Below, piece by piece: positions 44,500-53,296 of a DNA stretch of 64,000 nucleotides; position 1 is the first letter of the stretch; every line of letters begins with the position of its first letter. The notes below the pieces were generated by a model, which ran no database searches, was not told the origin of the DNA, and was given only the letters and a program-made list of their open reading frames with translations. A program made the position numbers and the translations under genes. Source of the DNA: Epilithonimonas xixisoli (GTDB taxonomy: Bacteria > Bacteroidota > Bacteroidia > Flavobacteriales > Weeksellaceae); contig NZ_SOEO01000003.1 in assembly GCF_004365655.1 (NCBI RefSeq), forward strand, positions 1 to 64,000, given 5' to 3'.

Positions 44500-45762
44500 A
44501 TGAAGAAATTTTTACTATTAGTGTCAAGTGCGTTTTTTTTGAGCGCTTATGGACAAAAAACTTGCGGGACGGATAAGAAGATGGCGGAGTTTTTCGCTAG
44601 CAATCCTGAAGCAAAAGCAAACAAGCAAGCGCTAAGAGACTTTCTTGTAAACAATAATTACACTGCGAATAAAGGAACAAAGGCTGTTGTCACAATTCCA
44701 GTAGTTGTACATGTTTTGTATAAAAACGGAGCACAAAATGTTTCTGATGCACAGATTGCATCTCAACTCAAAGTTTTGAATGATGATTTTAGAAAACTAA
44801 ATGCTGATTTTAATACCGTTGTTCCAGCTGCTTTCAAGCCTGTTGGAGCGGATCTTGAGCTGGCATTTTGTCTTGCAACCAAAAAACCAGATGGTTCTGC
44901 AACATCAGGGATAGAAAGAAAAGCAGTTTCCAATTCCTTTGTTTTTGGAAATAGTTACTATAAATCCAGCGGTCTACCTGCTTGGAATCCAACAAAATAT
45001 CTTAATATTTGGGTAGGGAAATTTGACGGTTTTGATGAGTTTGGTGAACCTTGGGAAGGGACATTGGGTTTTGCTTATCTTCCTGATGCTGCAGGACTTT
45101 CTTATGATGGACTTTGTATTGGTTATGATGTTTTTGGAACGACTGGAACAGCAGAAGCTCCATTTAATAAGGGTAGAACAGGAACTCATGAGATTGGACA
45201 TTACTTTGGTCTAAATCACATTTGGGGAGACGAAGAAGATTCTTGTGGAACTTCTGCAGGGAGCGATGGCTGTGCAGATACGCCAGCGACTAAGCAGCCA
45301 TATTATGGAGAAGATAATCCAGTCTTCCCAGACAATCAATTTACTTGTTCCAGCAGTACAAATGGCGCAATGTTTATGAATTATATGGATTATGTTTATG
45401 ATGCACAAATGGCCATGTTTACAAACAACCAAAAAACGATTACTCAGAATACAATGGCGGGACCAAGAGCTAGTTTGCTAAACTCTAACGCTTGCTCACT
45501 TCTAGCTGTTGATGATGTAGAAAAATCAAACTCTATCAATGTTTTCCCGAATCCTGCTGTTAACTATATTTCTATCGCTTCACCCTTGGTTAAAATCAAT
45601 GAAGTTGAAATTTTTGCAAGTGATGGGAAATTGGTCAAAAAAGCGAATGTGCAAAATGAAACTGACAAAATTGATGTTAAAAATCTTCCAAGTGGAACTT
45701 ATTATGTGAGAACCTACAACGGAAGTGGTTTTGTGAAATCATTGAAGTTTATTAAGAACTAA
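44500..45762 (+). CDS. T9SS-exported M43-family zinc metalloprotease
   Basis: The product has 420 residues. The signal peptide is about 18 residues (SAYGQ). The catalytic domain has the HExxHxxGxxH zinc site HEIGHYFGLNH (His230, Glu231, His234, His240). The pappalysin-type Met-turn is provided by MNYMDYVYDAQMAMFT. A T9SS type A sorting domain (about 345-420, VFPNPAVNYISI ... FIKN) ends it. It is a secreted gelatinase/collagenase-like peptidase by family; the substrate is not known. An in-frame TTG at 44485 is a less likely start. Confidence 0.92.
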   Translation: MKKFLLLVSSAFFLSAYGQKTCGTDKKMAEFFASNPEAKANKQALRDFLVNNNYTANKGTKAVVTIPVVVHVLYKNGAQNVSDAQIASQLKVLNDDFRKLNADFNTVVPAAFKPVGADLELAFCLATKKPDGSATSGIERKAVSNSFVFGNSYYKSSGLPAWNPTKYLNIWVGKFDGFDEFGEPWEGTLGFAYLPDAAGLSYDGLCIGYDVFGTTGTAEAPFNKGRTGTHEIGHYFGLNHIWGDEEDSCGTSAGSDGCADTPATKQPYYGEDNPVFPDNQFTCSSSTNGAMFMNYMDYVYDAQMAMFTNNQKTITQNTMAGPRASLLNSNACSLLAVDDVEKSNSINVFPNPAVNYISIASPLVKINEVEIFASDGKLVKKANVQNETDKIDVKNLPSGTYYVRTYNGSGFVKSLKFIKN

Positions 45763-45781
45763 ATTATTCTAACTACAACTA

Positions 45782-45818
45782 ACTCCACGAACTCTGCTGA
45801 AAGGCGGAGTTTTTTTTT
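45782..45818 (+). terminator. Terminator after M43 protease gene
   Basis: ACTCC (45782-45786) and GGAGT (45806-45810) plus inner pairs form a hairpin, followed by nine T. It ends the protease transcript just before the dnaK regulatory region. Confidence 0.75.
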
Positions 45819-45822
45819 ATTA

Positions 45823-45847
45823 ATGACAATTTGTCATAATTTATGAC
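45823..45847. promoter_or_regulatory. Overlapping palindromes upstream of dnaK
   Basis: Two perfect 15-base palindromes overlap by five bases: ATGACAA-T-TTGTCAT (45823-45837) and GTCATAA-T-TTATGAC (45833-45847). They lie 65-90 bases before the dnaK start. The pattern is what an operator for a dimeric regulator would look like. It is not a CIRCE element (no TTAGCACTC). The protein that reads it is unknown. Confidence 0.55.
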
Positions 45848-45912
45848 GTGGTACAAATATTGAGAATTGCAGATTGTAATAATTTATATAACAAAAAATA
45901 ACATATAAAAAA

Positions 45913-47802
45913 ATGAGTAAAATAATCGGAATTGACTTAGGTACAACCAACTCTTGCGTTGCAGTAATGGAGGGTAAAGATGCTGTAGTTATCCCTAATG
46001 CAGAAGGAAAAAGAACGACGCCTTCTATCGTAGCGTTTACAGAAGACGGAGAAAGAAAAGTAGGAGATCCTGCAAAAAGACAAGCGGTGACAAACCCTAC
46101 AAAAACTGTTTATTCTATCAAGAGATTCATCGGAACACATTTCAAAGATGATTCTGCTGAGATCTCTAGAGTACCATACAAAGTGGTAAGCGGACCAAAC
46201 GATACTGTAAAAGTAAAAATCGACGACAGAGAATATACACCACAGGAGATTTCTGCAATGACGCTTCAGAAAATGAAGAAGACTGCTGAAGATTATCTTG
46301 GACAAGAAGTAACAAGAGCGGTAATCACTGTTCCGGCTTACTTCAACGATGCGCAAAGACAAGCTACTAAAGAAGCAGGAGAAATCGCAGGTCTTAAAGT
46401 AGAAAGAATTATCAACGAGCCTACGGCAGCAGCTTTGGCTTATGGAATGGACAAGTCTCACAAAGACCAAAAAATCGCAGTTTACGATTTAGGTGGTGGT
46501 ACTTTTGACGTTTCTATTCTTGATTTAGGAGACGGCGTTTTCGAAGTATTGTCTACAAACGGAGACACGCACTTAGGTGGTGACGATTTTGATGATGTGA
46601 TCATCAACTGGATGGCAGACGAATTCAAAGCTGAAGAAGGTGTAGATCTTAAAGGTGATGCAATCGCTTTACAAAGATTGAAAGAAGCCGCTGAAAAAGC
46701 AAAAATCGAATTGTCTTCTTCTCCTCAGACTGAAATCAACCTTCCTTATATCACAGCTACAGCTACAGGTCCTAAACACTTGGTTAAGACTTTGACTAAA
46801 GCTAAATTCGAGCAATTATCTGCTGACTTGGTAAGACGTTCTATGGAGCCTTGTAAAAAAGCGCTTTCTGATGCTGGTCTTTCTATCAGCGATATCGACG
46901 AAGTGATCTTGGTAGGTGGTTCTACAAGAATCCCAATTATCCAAGAGGAAGTTGAGAAATTCTTCGGTAAAAAACCTTCAAAAGGAGTTAATCCAGATGA
47001 GGTTGTTGCAATCGGTGCTGCAATCCAAGGTGGAGTTTTAACCGGAGATGTGACAGACGTACTTTTGCTAGATGTTACGCCACTTTCTTTAGGAATCGAA
47101 ACTATGGGTTCTGTTTTCACTAAATTAATTGAAGCGAACACTACAATTCCAACTAAAAAATCTGAAGTATTCTCTACAGCGTCTGACAATCAGCCTGCAG
47201 TAAGCATCAGAGTAGGACAAGGTGAAAGACCAATGTTCAACGATAACAAAGAGATTGGTAGATTTGATTTGACAGATATTCCACCAGCACAAAGAGGTGT
47301 TCCTCAGATTGAGGTTACTTTCGATATTGATGCAAACGGAATCTTGAGTGTTTCTGCTAAAGATAAAGGAACTGGAAAAGAGCAGTCTATTAAAATTCAG
47401 GCATCTTCTGGTCTTTCTGACGAGGAAATCGAAAGAATGAAAAAAGAAGCTCAGGAAAACTCTGCAGCGGATGCGAAGAGAAAAGAAGAGGTTGAAGTTT
47501 TCAACAAAGCTGACGGATTGATCTTCCAAACTGAAAAGCAATTGAAAGAATTTGGTGATAAATTGTCTGCGGACAAAAAAGCAGCCATCGAAACTGCTCA
47601 CGCAGAATTGAAAACCGCTTTCGAAGCTAAAAACGGTGACGATGTAAAAGCTAAAACCGAAGCTCTAGATGCAGCTTGGATGGCGGCTTCAGAAGAAATG
47701 TATGCTCAAGGTCAGGGAGCTGATGCAGGAGCTCAACAATCTCAAGGTCAGGCAAACGGAGCAGAAGATGTTCAGGATGCAGACTTCGAAGAAGTGAAAT
47801 AA
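45913..47802 (+). CDS. dnaK: Chaperone DnaK (Hsp70)
   Basis: The product has 629 residues. The ATPase domain (1-380) has [35 protein letters not shown] and [14 protein letters not shown]. The substrate-binding domain (about 390-500) has [20 protein letters not shown]. The helical lid ends in a Gln/Gly/Ala-rich tail and EEVK. It binds unfolded protein segments in an ATP-driven cycle with DnaJ and GrpE, which are not in this window. The upstream palindromes may set heat-shock control. Confidence 0.98.
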   Translation: MSKIIGIDLGTTNSCVAVMEGKDAVVIPNAEGKRTTPSIVAFTEDGERKVGDPAKRQAVTNPTKTVYSIKRFIGTHFKDDSAEISRVPYKVVSGPNDTVKVKIDDREYTPQEISAMTLQKMKKTAEDYLGQEVTRAVITVPAYFNDAQRQATKEAGEIAGLKVERIINEPTAAALAYGMDKSHKDQKIAVYDLGGGTFDVSILDLGDGVFEVLSTNGDTHLGGDDFDDVIINWMADEFKAEEGVDLKGDAIALQRLKEAAEKAKIELSSSPQTEINLPYITATATGPKHLVKTLTKAKFEQLSADLVRRSMEPCKKALSDAGLSISDIDEVILVGGSTRIPIIQEEVEKFFGKKPSKGVNPDEVVAIGAAIQGGVLTGDVTDVLLLDVTPLSLGIETMGSVFTKLIEANTTIPTKKSEVFSTASDNQPAVSIRVGQGERPMFNDNKEIGRFDLTDIPPAQRGVPQIEVTFDIDANGILSVSAKDKGTGKEQSIKIQASSGLSDEEIERMKKEAQENSAADAKRKEEVEVFNKADGLIFQTEKQLKEFGDKLSADKKAAIETAHAELKTAFEAKNGDDVKAKTEALDAAWMAASEEMYAQGQGADAGAQQSQGQANGAEDVQDADFEEVK

Positions 47803-47825
47803 GACTTTAAAGTCAATCAATATTA

Positions 47826-47862
47826 TAAAATCTCCGAGCGAAAGCTTGGGGATTTTTTTTTT
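47826..47862 (+). terminator. GAAA-loop terminator, copy 1 (after dnaK)
   Basis: ATCTCCGAGC-GAAA-GCTTGGGGAT is followed by T9. The same hairpin, differing at one base, follows two other genes at 49885 and 51072. It lies 24 bases after the dnaK stop. The rest of the gap to 48311 holds only a small ORF at 48102 and AT-rich sequence. Confidence 0.9.
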
Positions 47863-48101
47863 GTGAATTAGATAAAATCTTCATGTTTGAAACCAGAGAT
47901 TTTAATCAAAGTGATGATGTTTGGAATTGAATAAAATTAAAGAATATATCATTATTTATGCGTTTGAGATATTTCGTTTCTTGAACAACCACGACTTTTT
48001 TGAAATATATTTTTCTAGAATATTACTCTTTTGGTTTTTCCTTTATTTACGGGAGTTAATTTAGCACTTTATTGAAAATTAAATTTAAAAACTATAAATT
48101 A

Positions 48102-48251
48102 ATGTACTTCGAGCTAAGTTTTTGCGGCATTGTAATGATTGTTTTTTATTTCTATTTTTCTTACGAATTAATTATCTGTATATGTTTGTTTATCATAGGT
48201 ATATGGGGGTTTTTAGCAACGAATGATTTCCGAATTCATTCAACAAATTAA
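48102..48251 (+). CDS. Possible 49-residue membrane peptide
   Basis: The ORF MYFELSFCGIVMIVFYFYFS ... is almost entirely hydrophobic for 40 residues and ends with a polar tail (ATNDFRIHSTN). It would be a single or double transmembrane peptide. It lies in the 509-base gap between dnaK and the RCC1-repeat gene. No family was recognised and no ribosome site is apparent, as is usual in this phylum. Confidence 0.3.
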   Translation: MYFELSFCGIVMIVFYFYFSYELIICICLFIIGIWGFLATNDFRIHSTN

Positions 48252-48311
48252 TTGTCCATAGCATAGTTAGTATTGTAATATTGTATCGTTAATCAATAAA
48301 AATAAAAGATT

Positions 48312-49736
48312 ATGTTACAAATTTTATCAATTCTAAAAAGCCAGAAAAAAGCTGCTATTAGCTCGCTTGCTATTTTGGCTAGTTTGAGTATGAATGCTCA
48401 ATGTTCTTTAACAGGATACAAAAATCTTTCTCAAGGAGAGAGTTTTACTGTGGCTCTTAAGGATGATGGCTCATTGTGGCTGTGGGGTTATAACAATTTC
48501 GGTCTTTCTGGAAACGGCACAGGTCAGTATACACAAATACAACACCCTTGGGAAATGTCTGAAGTAGGTGGCGGATGGACAGAGGTGCAGGCAGGTGAGA
48601 ACTATATTGTAGCGCTTAAGGCTAATGGTGACTTATATGGCTGGGGAGGTAATAATTACGGTCAGTTGGGGTTAGGAAATAACACCAATCAAGTTTCTCC
48701 GAAGCTTATTATGCAAAATGTTAAAACATATTCTGTAGGTCTTCTTCATACTGTGGTTATTAAGAATGATGGAACTATGTGGGGCACAGGTTACAATGAC
48801 TGGGGCGGTCTAGGTATAGGTACATCCGTTGGCTATGTGAATGTGTGGACGCAGGAATCTACCAATTCCACTAACTGGAAGTCGTTAGGAACAGGCCTTT
48901 ATAACACATACGGTGTAAAAACAGATGGAACTTTATGGGCAACAGGCGCCAATCTCTATGGACAAACCGGCTTGCCGCAAGCATCAGGAAATGAAGTAGA
49001 TGATTTCACGAAAATCGGTACAGATACCAACTGGTCTGTGGTATATGGTGGGGAATTCCACGCTATTGGACTTAAAACAAACGGCGAATTATATGCATGG
49101 GGAGGAAACCCATACGGGCAAGTCGGTTTGGGTACTACAGGAACCACTTATTACACTCCTCAAAAGATGAGTGGCTCCAACTGGTCAGCCATATCAGCAG
49201 GAAAGCTTTCATCATTTGCTACAAGAACCGATGGAACACTTTGGGGCTGGGGAGACAACAACAATGGTAAAATAGGAGCTGGATCAACAGATGCTAGGAT
49301 TAACACCCCTACTCAGGTGGGTACTGCAACATGGAAAACTATCCCATACAGAGCAGGATATTATTCCAGTGCTGCAATTGATAATGTAGGGAGCATTTAC
49401 ACTTGGGGATGGGATGCATACTGGCAGCTGGGGAATGATGACGGAACACAAACCAATAGCAATGTTCCTACTAAAGTAACTTGTTCAGATTTGGGTGTTA
49501 ATGATATTGCTTCTCAAAACAAAGTTGCTTTATATCCTAACCCAGCTAAAGATATTGTAGTATTACAGTCTTCAAAAGCTATTTCAGAGGTCAAAATCTA
49601 CAACGTTGCAGGATCATTAGTAAAATCTATTTCCAAAGTATCTGATAACAAAATCAATGTTGCGGATCTACCAGCTGGTGTATATGTTGTTAAAATCAAC
49701 GATGCGGCAGAAGGTGTGAAATTGATCAAAAAATAA
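48312..49736 (+). CDS. T9SS-exported RCC1-repeat protein
   Basis: The product has 474 residues with a signal peptide of about 29 residues (SMNAQ). About seven RCC1-type propeller repeats follow, with WGWGDNNNGKIGAGS, YGWGGNNYGQLGLGNNT, YAWGGNPYGQVGLG and YTWGWDAYWQLGND. A T9SS type A sorting domain (about 400-474, LYPNPAKDIVVL ... LIKK) ends it. It is a likely secreted or surface beta-propeller; binding partner unknown. Confidence 0.87.
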   Translation: MLQILSILKSQKKAAISSLAILASLSMNAQCSLTGYKNLSQGESFTVALKDDGSLWLWGYNNFGLSGNGTGQYTQIQHPWEMSEVGGGWTEVQAGENYIVALKANGDLYGWGGNNYGQLGLGNNTNQVSPKLIMQNVKTYSVGLLHTVVIKNDGTMWGTGYNDWGGLGIGTSVGYVNVWTQESTNSTNWKSLGTGLYNTYGVKTDGTLWATGANLYGQTGLPQASGNEVDDFTKIGTDTNWSVVYGGEFHAIGLKTNGELYAWGGNPYGQVGLGTTGTTYYTPQKMSGSNWSAISAGKLSSFATRTDGTLWGWGDNNNGKIGAGSTDARINTPTQVGTATWKTIPYRAGYYSSAAIDNVGSIYTWGWDAYWQLGNDDGTQTNSNVPTKVTCSDLGVNDIASQNKVALYPNPAKDIVVLQSSKAISEVKIYNVAGSLVKSISKVSDNKINVADLPAGVYVVKINDAAEGVKLIKK

Positions 49737-49884
49737 TTACTTAACTAATTAGAAAAAAACAAAAAAAGGTTCAATCTGTTTTTTGTTTTTTTTAATTGAG
49801 ATAATATTATAAAAATTTAGTTAGTTGTCTAAATTTTTAATTCGGTATCAATGATTGTGATTCTGAATTTTAAATTAAGAAGTG

Positions 49885-49915
49885 AAATCCCCGAGCGAAA
49901 GCTTGGGGATTTTTG
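49885..49915 (+). terminator. GAAA-loop terminator, copy 2
   Basis: ATCCCCGAGC-GAAA-GCTTGGGGAT (49887-49910) is followed by TTTTG. It lies 150 bases after the RCC1-repeat gene and 60 bases before the SnoaL-like gene. The hairpin is identical to copy 3. Confidence 0.85.
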
Positions 49916-49975
49916 TTTAATAACTTCGTAATAATTTGATTAGCTTTGATTTATCAAACATAAAATCTAATTAAA

Positions 49976-50479
49976 ATGAAAAATCTTAAAATTGTTTTCA
50001 GTTTTTTATTATTAATGACAAGCGTTGTTTGTTTTTCTCAAACCGATGAAAAAGCAATTCAAGCGCAGGTTACCCAAATGGTTTCCGACTGGAACACCCA
50101 CGAGTTCAAAAATATGGATTCCTATATGACAGAAGATGTGGAATGGGTGAACATCGTAGGAATGTGGTGGAAAGGAAGAGCAGAAGTGAAGGCTGCGCAT
50201 CAAGGTAACTTCGGAGCGTTCTTCAAAGGTGTTCCTTTCAAGCAGAAAAGTTTGAAAACCAGATTTCTGACAAAAGATGTAGCTGTTGCAACTTTAATTT
50301 CCAGTGTAGGTGAGTTCTTCCCACCAGACGGCATCGACCACGGAAACAACAAGATGCCTGCGAGCGACGATATTTTAACTTTGGTTTTTGTAAAACAGAA
50401 CGAGAAGTGGCTAATTGCTTCCGGACAAAACACAGTGGTTGATGCAAGAGCAGCGAATAATAATCCTTCTAAAAAATAA
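49976..50479 (+). CDS. Exported SnoaL-like protein
   Basis: The product has 167 residues with a signal peptide of about 20 residues (CFSQ). A SnoaL/DUF4440-type cone fold follows (about 25-160) with QVTQMVSDWNTHEFKNMDSYMTEDVEWVNIVGMWWKG, then the typical VATLISSVGEF and TLVFVKQNEKWLIASGQNT strands. These proteins bind small molecules and include isomerases; the substrate is unknown. It may be periplasmic. It is followed by its own terminator and a cupin lipoprotein gene. Confidence 0.85.
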   Translation: MKNLKIVFSFLLLMTSVVCFSQTDEKAIQAQVTQMVSDWNTHEFKNMDSYMTEDVEWVNIVGMWWKGRAEVKAAHQGNFGAFFKGVPFKQKSLKTRFLTKDVAVATLISSVGEFFPPDGIDHGNNKMPASDDILTLVFVKQNEKWLIASGQNTVVDARAANNNPSKK

Positions 50480-50483
50480 AAGT

Positions 50484-50513
50484 ATTCCCGAACTTAGGTT
50501 TGGGATTTTTTCT
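50484..50513 (+). terminator. Terminator after SnoaL-like gene
   Basis: TTCCCGAAC pairs with GTTTGGGA around TTAG, followed by TTTTTT. It separates the SnoaL-like and cupin genes. Confidence 0.82.
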
Positions 50514-50584
50514 GTCTAAGTTTTTAAAATCAAAATCCATAAATTGCAGTTGCACCAATTCAAATATTCAAAATAAAGTTAAAA

Positions 50585-51064
50585 ATGAAGAAAGCAAACG
50601 CAGTAATTTTAGGATTAATAGGAATTTTAATATGTTCTTGTCAGGAAAGCAAAGTCGAAAGTTCTGAGATTGCAAGTTCTGAAAAATCAGAAATGTTATT
50701 CGAAAAAGGGCACAAAGTTCCGAATGACAAATTTGTAGGCAATGTTTACCAAGCCATTTTAAGTGATGAGGGAACTCGAGTAAGCAACGTCACTTTCGAG
50801 CCGAACGGTCGTACGAATTGGCACAATCATCCCGGCGGACAAACGCTTTTGGTGACCGATGGCGTTGGCTATCATCAGGAAGAAGGAAAACCTGTCCAAA
50901 TCATCAAAAAAGGCGATGTCATCAAAATTGGAAAGAACGTAAAACACTGGCACGGCGGAACAGCAGACCAAGCGATGACGCACATTGCAGTAAGCATCGA
51001 CCACGAGAAAAATCCGTCGCAATGGTTTGAACCTGTTAGTGAGGAAGAATATAAAGTTAAGTAA
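50585..51064 (+). CDS. Cupin-domain lipoprotein
   Basis: The product has 159 residues with a lipoprotein signal ICSCQ (lipid Cys19) and a short linker. A single cupin domain (about 55-155) has metal-binding positions in WHNHPGGQTLLVTDGVGYHQEEGKP and KHWHGGT. The two motifs suggest a bound metal ion coordinated by histidines. The reaction is unknown; small-molecule oxidoreductase-type cupins look similar. It is followed by terminator copy 3. Confidence 0.87.
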   Translation: MKKANAVILGLIGILICSCQESKVESSEIASSEKSEMLFEKGHKVPNDKFVGNVYQAILSDEGTRVSNVTFEPNGRTNWHNHPGGQTLLVTDGVGYHQEEGKPVQIIKKGDVIKIGKNVKHWHGGTADQAMTHIAVSIDHEKNPSQWFEPVSEEEYKVK

Positions 51065-51071
51065 TTATGAA

Positions 51072-51103
51072 AAATCCCCGAGCGAAAGCTTGGGGATTTT
51101 TTT
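51072..51103 (+). terminator. GAAA-loop terminator, copy 3
   Basis: ATCCCCGAGC-GAAA-GCTTGGGGAT (51074-51097) is followed by T8. The hairpin is identical to copy 2 and one base different from copy 1. It serves the cupin gene and, in reverse, could help end the minus-strand T9SS gene. Confidence 0.9.
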
Positions 51104-51130
51104 GTAGTGAGTTTTCGGTGGATTTTAAAA

Positions 51131-52432
51131 TTATTTTTTAATGATTTTCTGGCTAAATTTTTCTCCTGATTTTGCTTTGCCAGAAACTGTATAATTTCCA
51201 ATCGGTAGTTTGGATATATCTATTTTTTCAGTCGCATGATCCACGGACTTTACAATTCTCCCATTAATATCAAAGATTTTAAAGGAATTGATTTCCTCAG
51301 AAAAATGAATAACATCAGAACTCGGATTTGGGTAGATTTTCATTGTCTGTTTTTCCGTTTCTTCTGTTCCAAGTGTGGTGGTGACAAACGTAATGTTTCT
51401 CCAGGATGCCGTATTGCAACTTGCTTTCACAAAGACTTTATAATTCGTATTTGCCAGTAAAGTGCTAAGATTATGACTGGTTCCGGAAATATTATTGATT
51501 CTTGTTCCGTTGCCAACTGTAAAATTCCCAACGCCATACTCCAAATCATACAAATCGGCATCGCCCGTCCACGCAATTTGGGCACTCGTAAGGGTTGGGG
51601 TTGCGGTCATATTATCAACTGTATTTAGGAAATCTAGTTTTACCCATTCTCCCGGGGTTCCATTGTTGGACCTTATATATGCTGTGTATTGACAGTAGTT
51701 TTCGGGTATTGTAAAACTTGTGCCAGGGAGTCCTGTTACCAACGTTCCGCCGGCTCTTCCTGTAGTGGTTCCCAGTGGGCCGTAGTAAATATCATAAGTT
51801 CCAGTAAATCCGCTCACGGGATACCATTGGATTAGATTTTTATCAAGATCGCTGAAGGATGTAATGGGTTGTCCTGAGATGTTTGCTCTGATCAATGCTG
51901 CAAAAGAAGTCTTGGTTTCGGTTTTTGTTGCATTGCTGGTGTAACGGATTGCGATTTTCACATTGGGTTTTCCCGCTCCGCAATAAGGTGTTAGATTGAT
52001 GCTCCACATTCTGTCATACAGAAAATCCCCATCAAATTCTTCAGTGTTTAGGTTTTGAGAATTCCACATTTCAAACCAATTGGCCCCATCTGTAGAGATG
52101 TAAACCATTGCTTTACAAGATTTGTTTACAGCAAAGCTTTTCTTGTTGTACATCCAAAGCGAAAAATTAAAAAACATAGTAGAATAGCTTTGTAGATTCT
52201 GCTCTGGAAGATAGAGCCATTCCTCTTGTGGCGTGGTAGAACTTTCATAAACCTCAACATCATCATAAAGATCATAAAAAGTCCATTGCTCGTCGGGATT
52301 TGTTGCTGTAGAACTTATGCTCCAGCCTGTAGGTAGGCTTGTGCCAGTAAAAGTTTCGTCCATCAAAGTTTGAGATTTTGTAGTGCAAATGGTCAGCATC
52401 AAAATCATCGAAAAGATAATTTTTGTTTTCAT
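51131..52432 (-). CDS. T9SS cargo, anchor and fibronectin-like
   Basis: The product has 433 residues, with a signal peptide of about 20 residues. An N-terminal beta-sandwich (about 22-190, with LMDETFTGTSLPTGWSI) resembles choice-of-anchor domains. Two fibronectin type III-like modules (about 195-360, with LIQWYPVSGFTGTYDIYYG and AQIAWTGDADLYDLEYGVG) follow, then a T9SS type A sorting domain (IYPNPSSDVIHF ... IIKK). It is predicted to be an adhesive surface or secreted protein; no enzyme motif was found. Confidence 0.85.
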   Translation of the reverse strand: MKTKIIFSMILMLTICTTKSQTLMDETFTGTSLPTGWSISSTATNPDEQWTFYDLYDDVEVYESSTTPQEEWLYLPEQNLQSYSTMFFNFSLWMYNKKSFAVNKSCKAMVYISTDGANWFEMWNSQNLNTEEFDGDFLYDRMWSINLTPYCGAGKPNVKIAIRYTSNATKTETKTSFAALIRANISGQPITSFSDLDKNLIQWYPVSGFTGTYDIYYGPLGTTTGRAGGTLVTGLPGTSFTIPENYCQYTAYIRSNNGTPGEWVKLDFLNTVDNMTATPTLTSAQIAWTGDADLYDLEYGVGNFTVGNGTRINNISGTSHNLSTLLANTNYKVFVKASCNTASWRNITFVTTTLGTEETEKQTMKIYPNPSSDVIHFSEEINSFKIFDINGRIVKSVDHATEKIDISKLPIGNYTVSGKAKSGEKFSQKIIKK

Positions 52433-52573
52433 ATTCTTTGTTTTTTCAATTGATTAGTTATTGGAATCGAAGTTAGAGTGATATATCTTAATAGACAATA
52501 CCACTTTTGGGGTATTTTTTTATTAAAATTAAAATAGAATGATTAATTTAATGGCTGAAACTCAATACAACCA

Positions 52574-53242
52574 ATGAACAATCAACATCTCAAATTCGCA
52601 GAGCTTGTCCAAACAATTGATGCCGTTTTTAATCAAATCGAAATGAACAATTTCTTGGAAGTCGATAATGTCATTAATCCAGATTTCACCAATTTCTTCA
52701 ATGCTTTTGATTCGTACATCACGCTACACGATTTGCAAAAACTGAAACCGATTTTCATTAATGATAAAATGAAAAACTATTATGGTTTTGAGAAAAATAC
52801 GTTTCAGGACATTGATTATTTTTACTATTTCACTACCATCCATCCTTCTTCTTATCACACGCTTTTGGATTCTGTGGTTCATTTCAAAAAAGGCGGAGAA
52901 GGCTATCTGAAACTGGAGTACAAACTGAAAAACAATGCTGGAAAATTTGAACAGTTTCTGGGCGTTACCAAAAGTATTTTTATTAATGAAAAACCCGTTT
53001 TCGCACTGTCATTACTCCAGAAAAAAGAAGATTCTAGCAGAGAAAATAATCAAAACGACCTTACAAAAAGAGAACTGGAAATTATTCTGTTGATCTGCAA
53101 AGGCAAAAAACAAAACGAGATTTCCGACCGATTGTCGATTTCTGTAGAAACCACCAAAGTTCATATCAGAAACATTTACCGGAAATTGGAAATCAACAGC
53201 AGTCAGGAATTAATGATCTTGTACAAAGATTATTTGGAATAA
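52574..53242 (+). CDS. LuxR-type regulator with PAS-like domain
   Basis: The product has 222 residues. A PAS-like N-terminal domain (about 50-145) precedes a LuxR-type helix-turn-helix (about 158-218, LTKRELEIILLICKGKKQNEISDRLSISVETTKVHIRNIYRKLEI). It is probably a transcription regulator that senses an intracellular signal. The T9SS cargo gene on the other strand starts only 141 bases away and may be a target, by position only. Confidence 0.87.
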   Translation: MNNQHLKFAELVQTIDAVFNQIEMNNFLEVDNVINPDFTNFFNAFDSYITLHDLQKLKPIFINDKMKNYYGFEKNTFQDIDYFYYFTTIHPSSYHTLLDSVVHFKKGGEGYLKLEYKLKNNAGKFEQFLGVTKSIFINEKPVFALSLLQKKEDSSRENNQNDLTKRELEIILLICKGKKQNEISDRLSISVETTKVHIRNIYRKLEINSSQELMILYKDYLE

Positions 53243-53296
53243 AATAGAGTCCATAATTAATACAATGAATATCTTTGCAAACTCAAAAGATAAAAA

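Noticed and set aside
45823-45847. CIRCE element (HrcA operator)
   Set aside because: The sequence is palindromic but has neither TTAGCACTC nor GAGTGCTAA, and the spacer is one base rather than nine.
46746-47601. Long minus-strand ORFs opposite dnaK
   Set aside because: They are antisense to a highly conserved gene and reflect its codon usage; no independent start or family match is visible.
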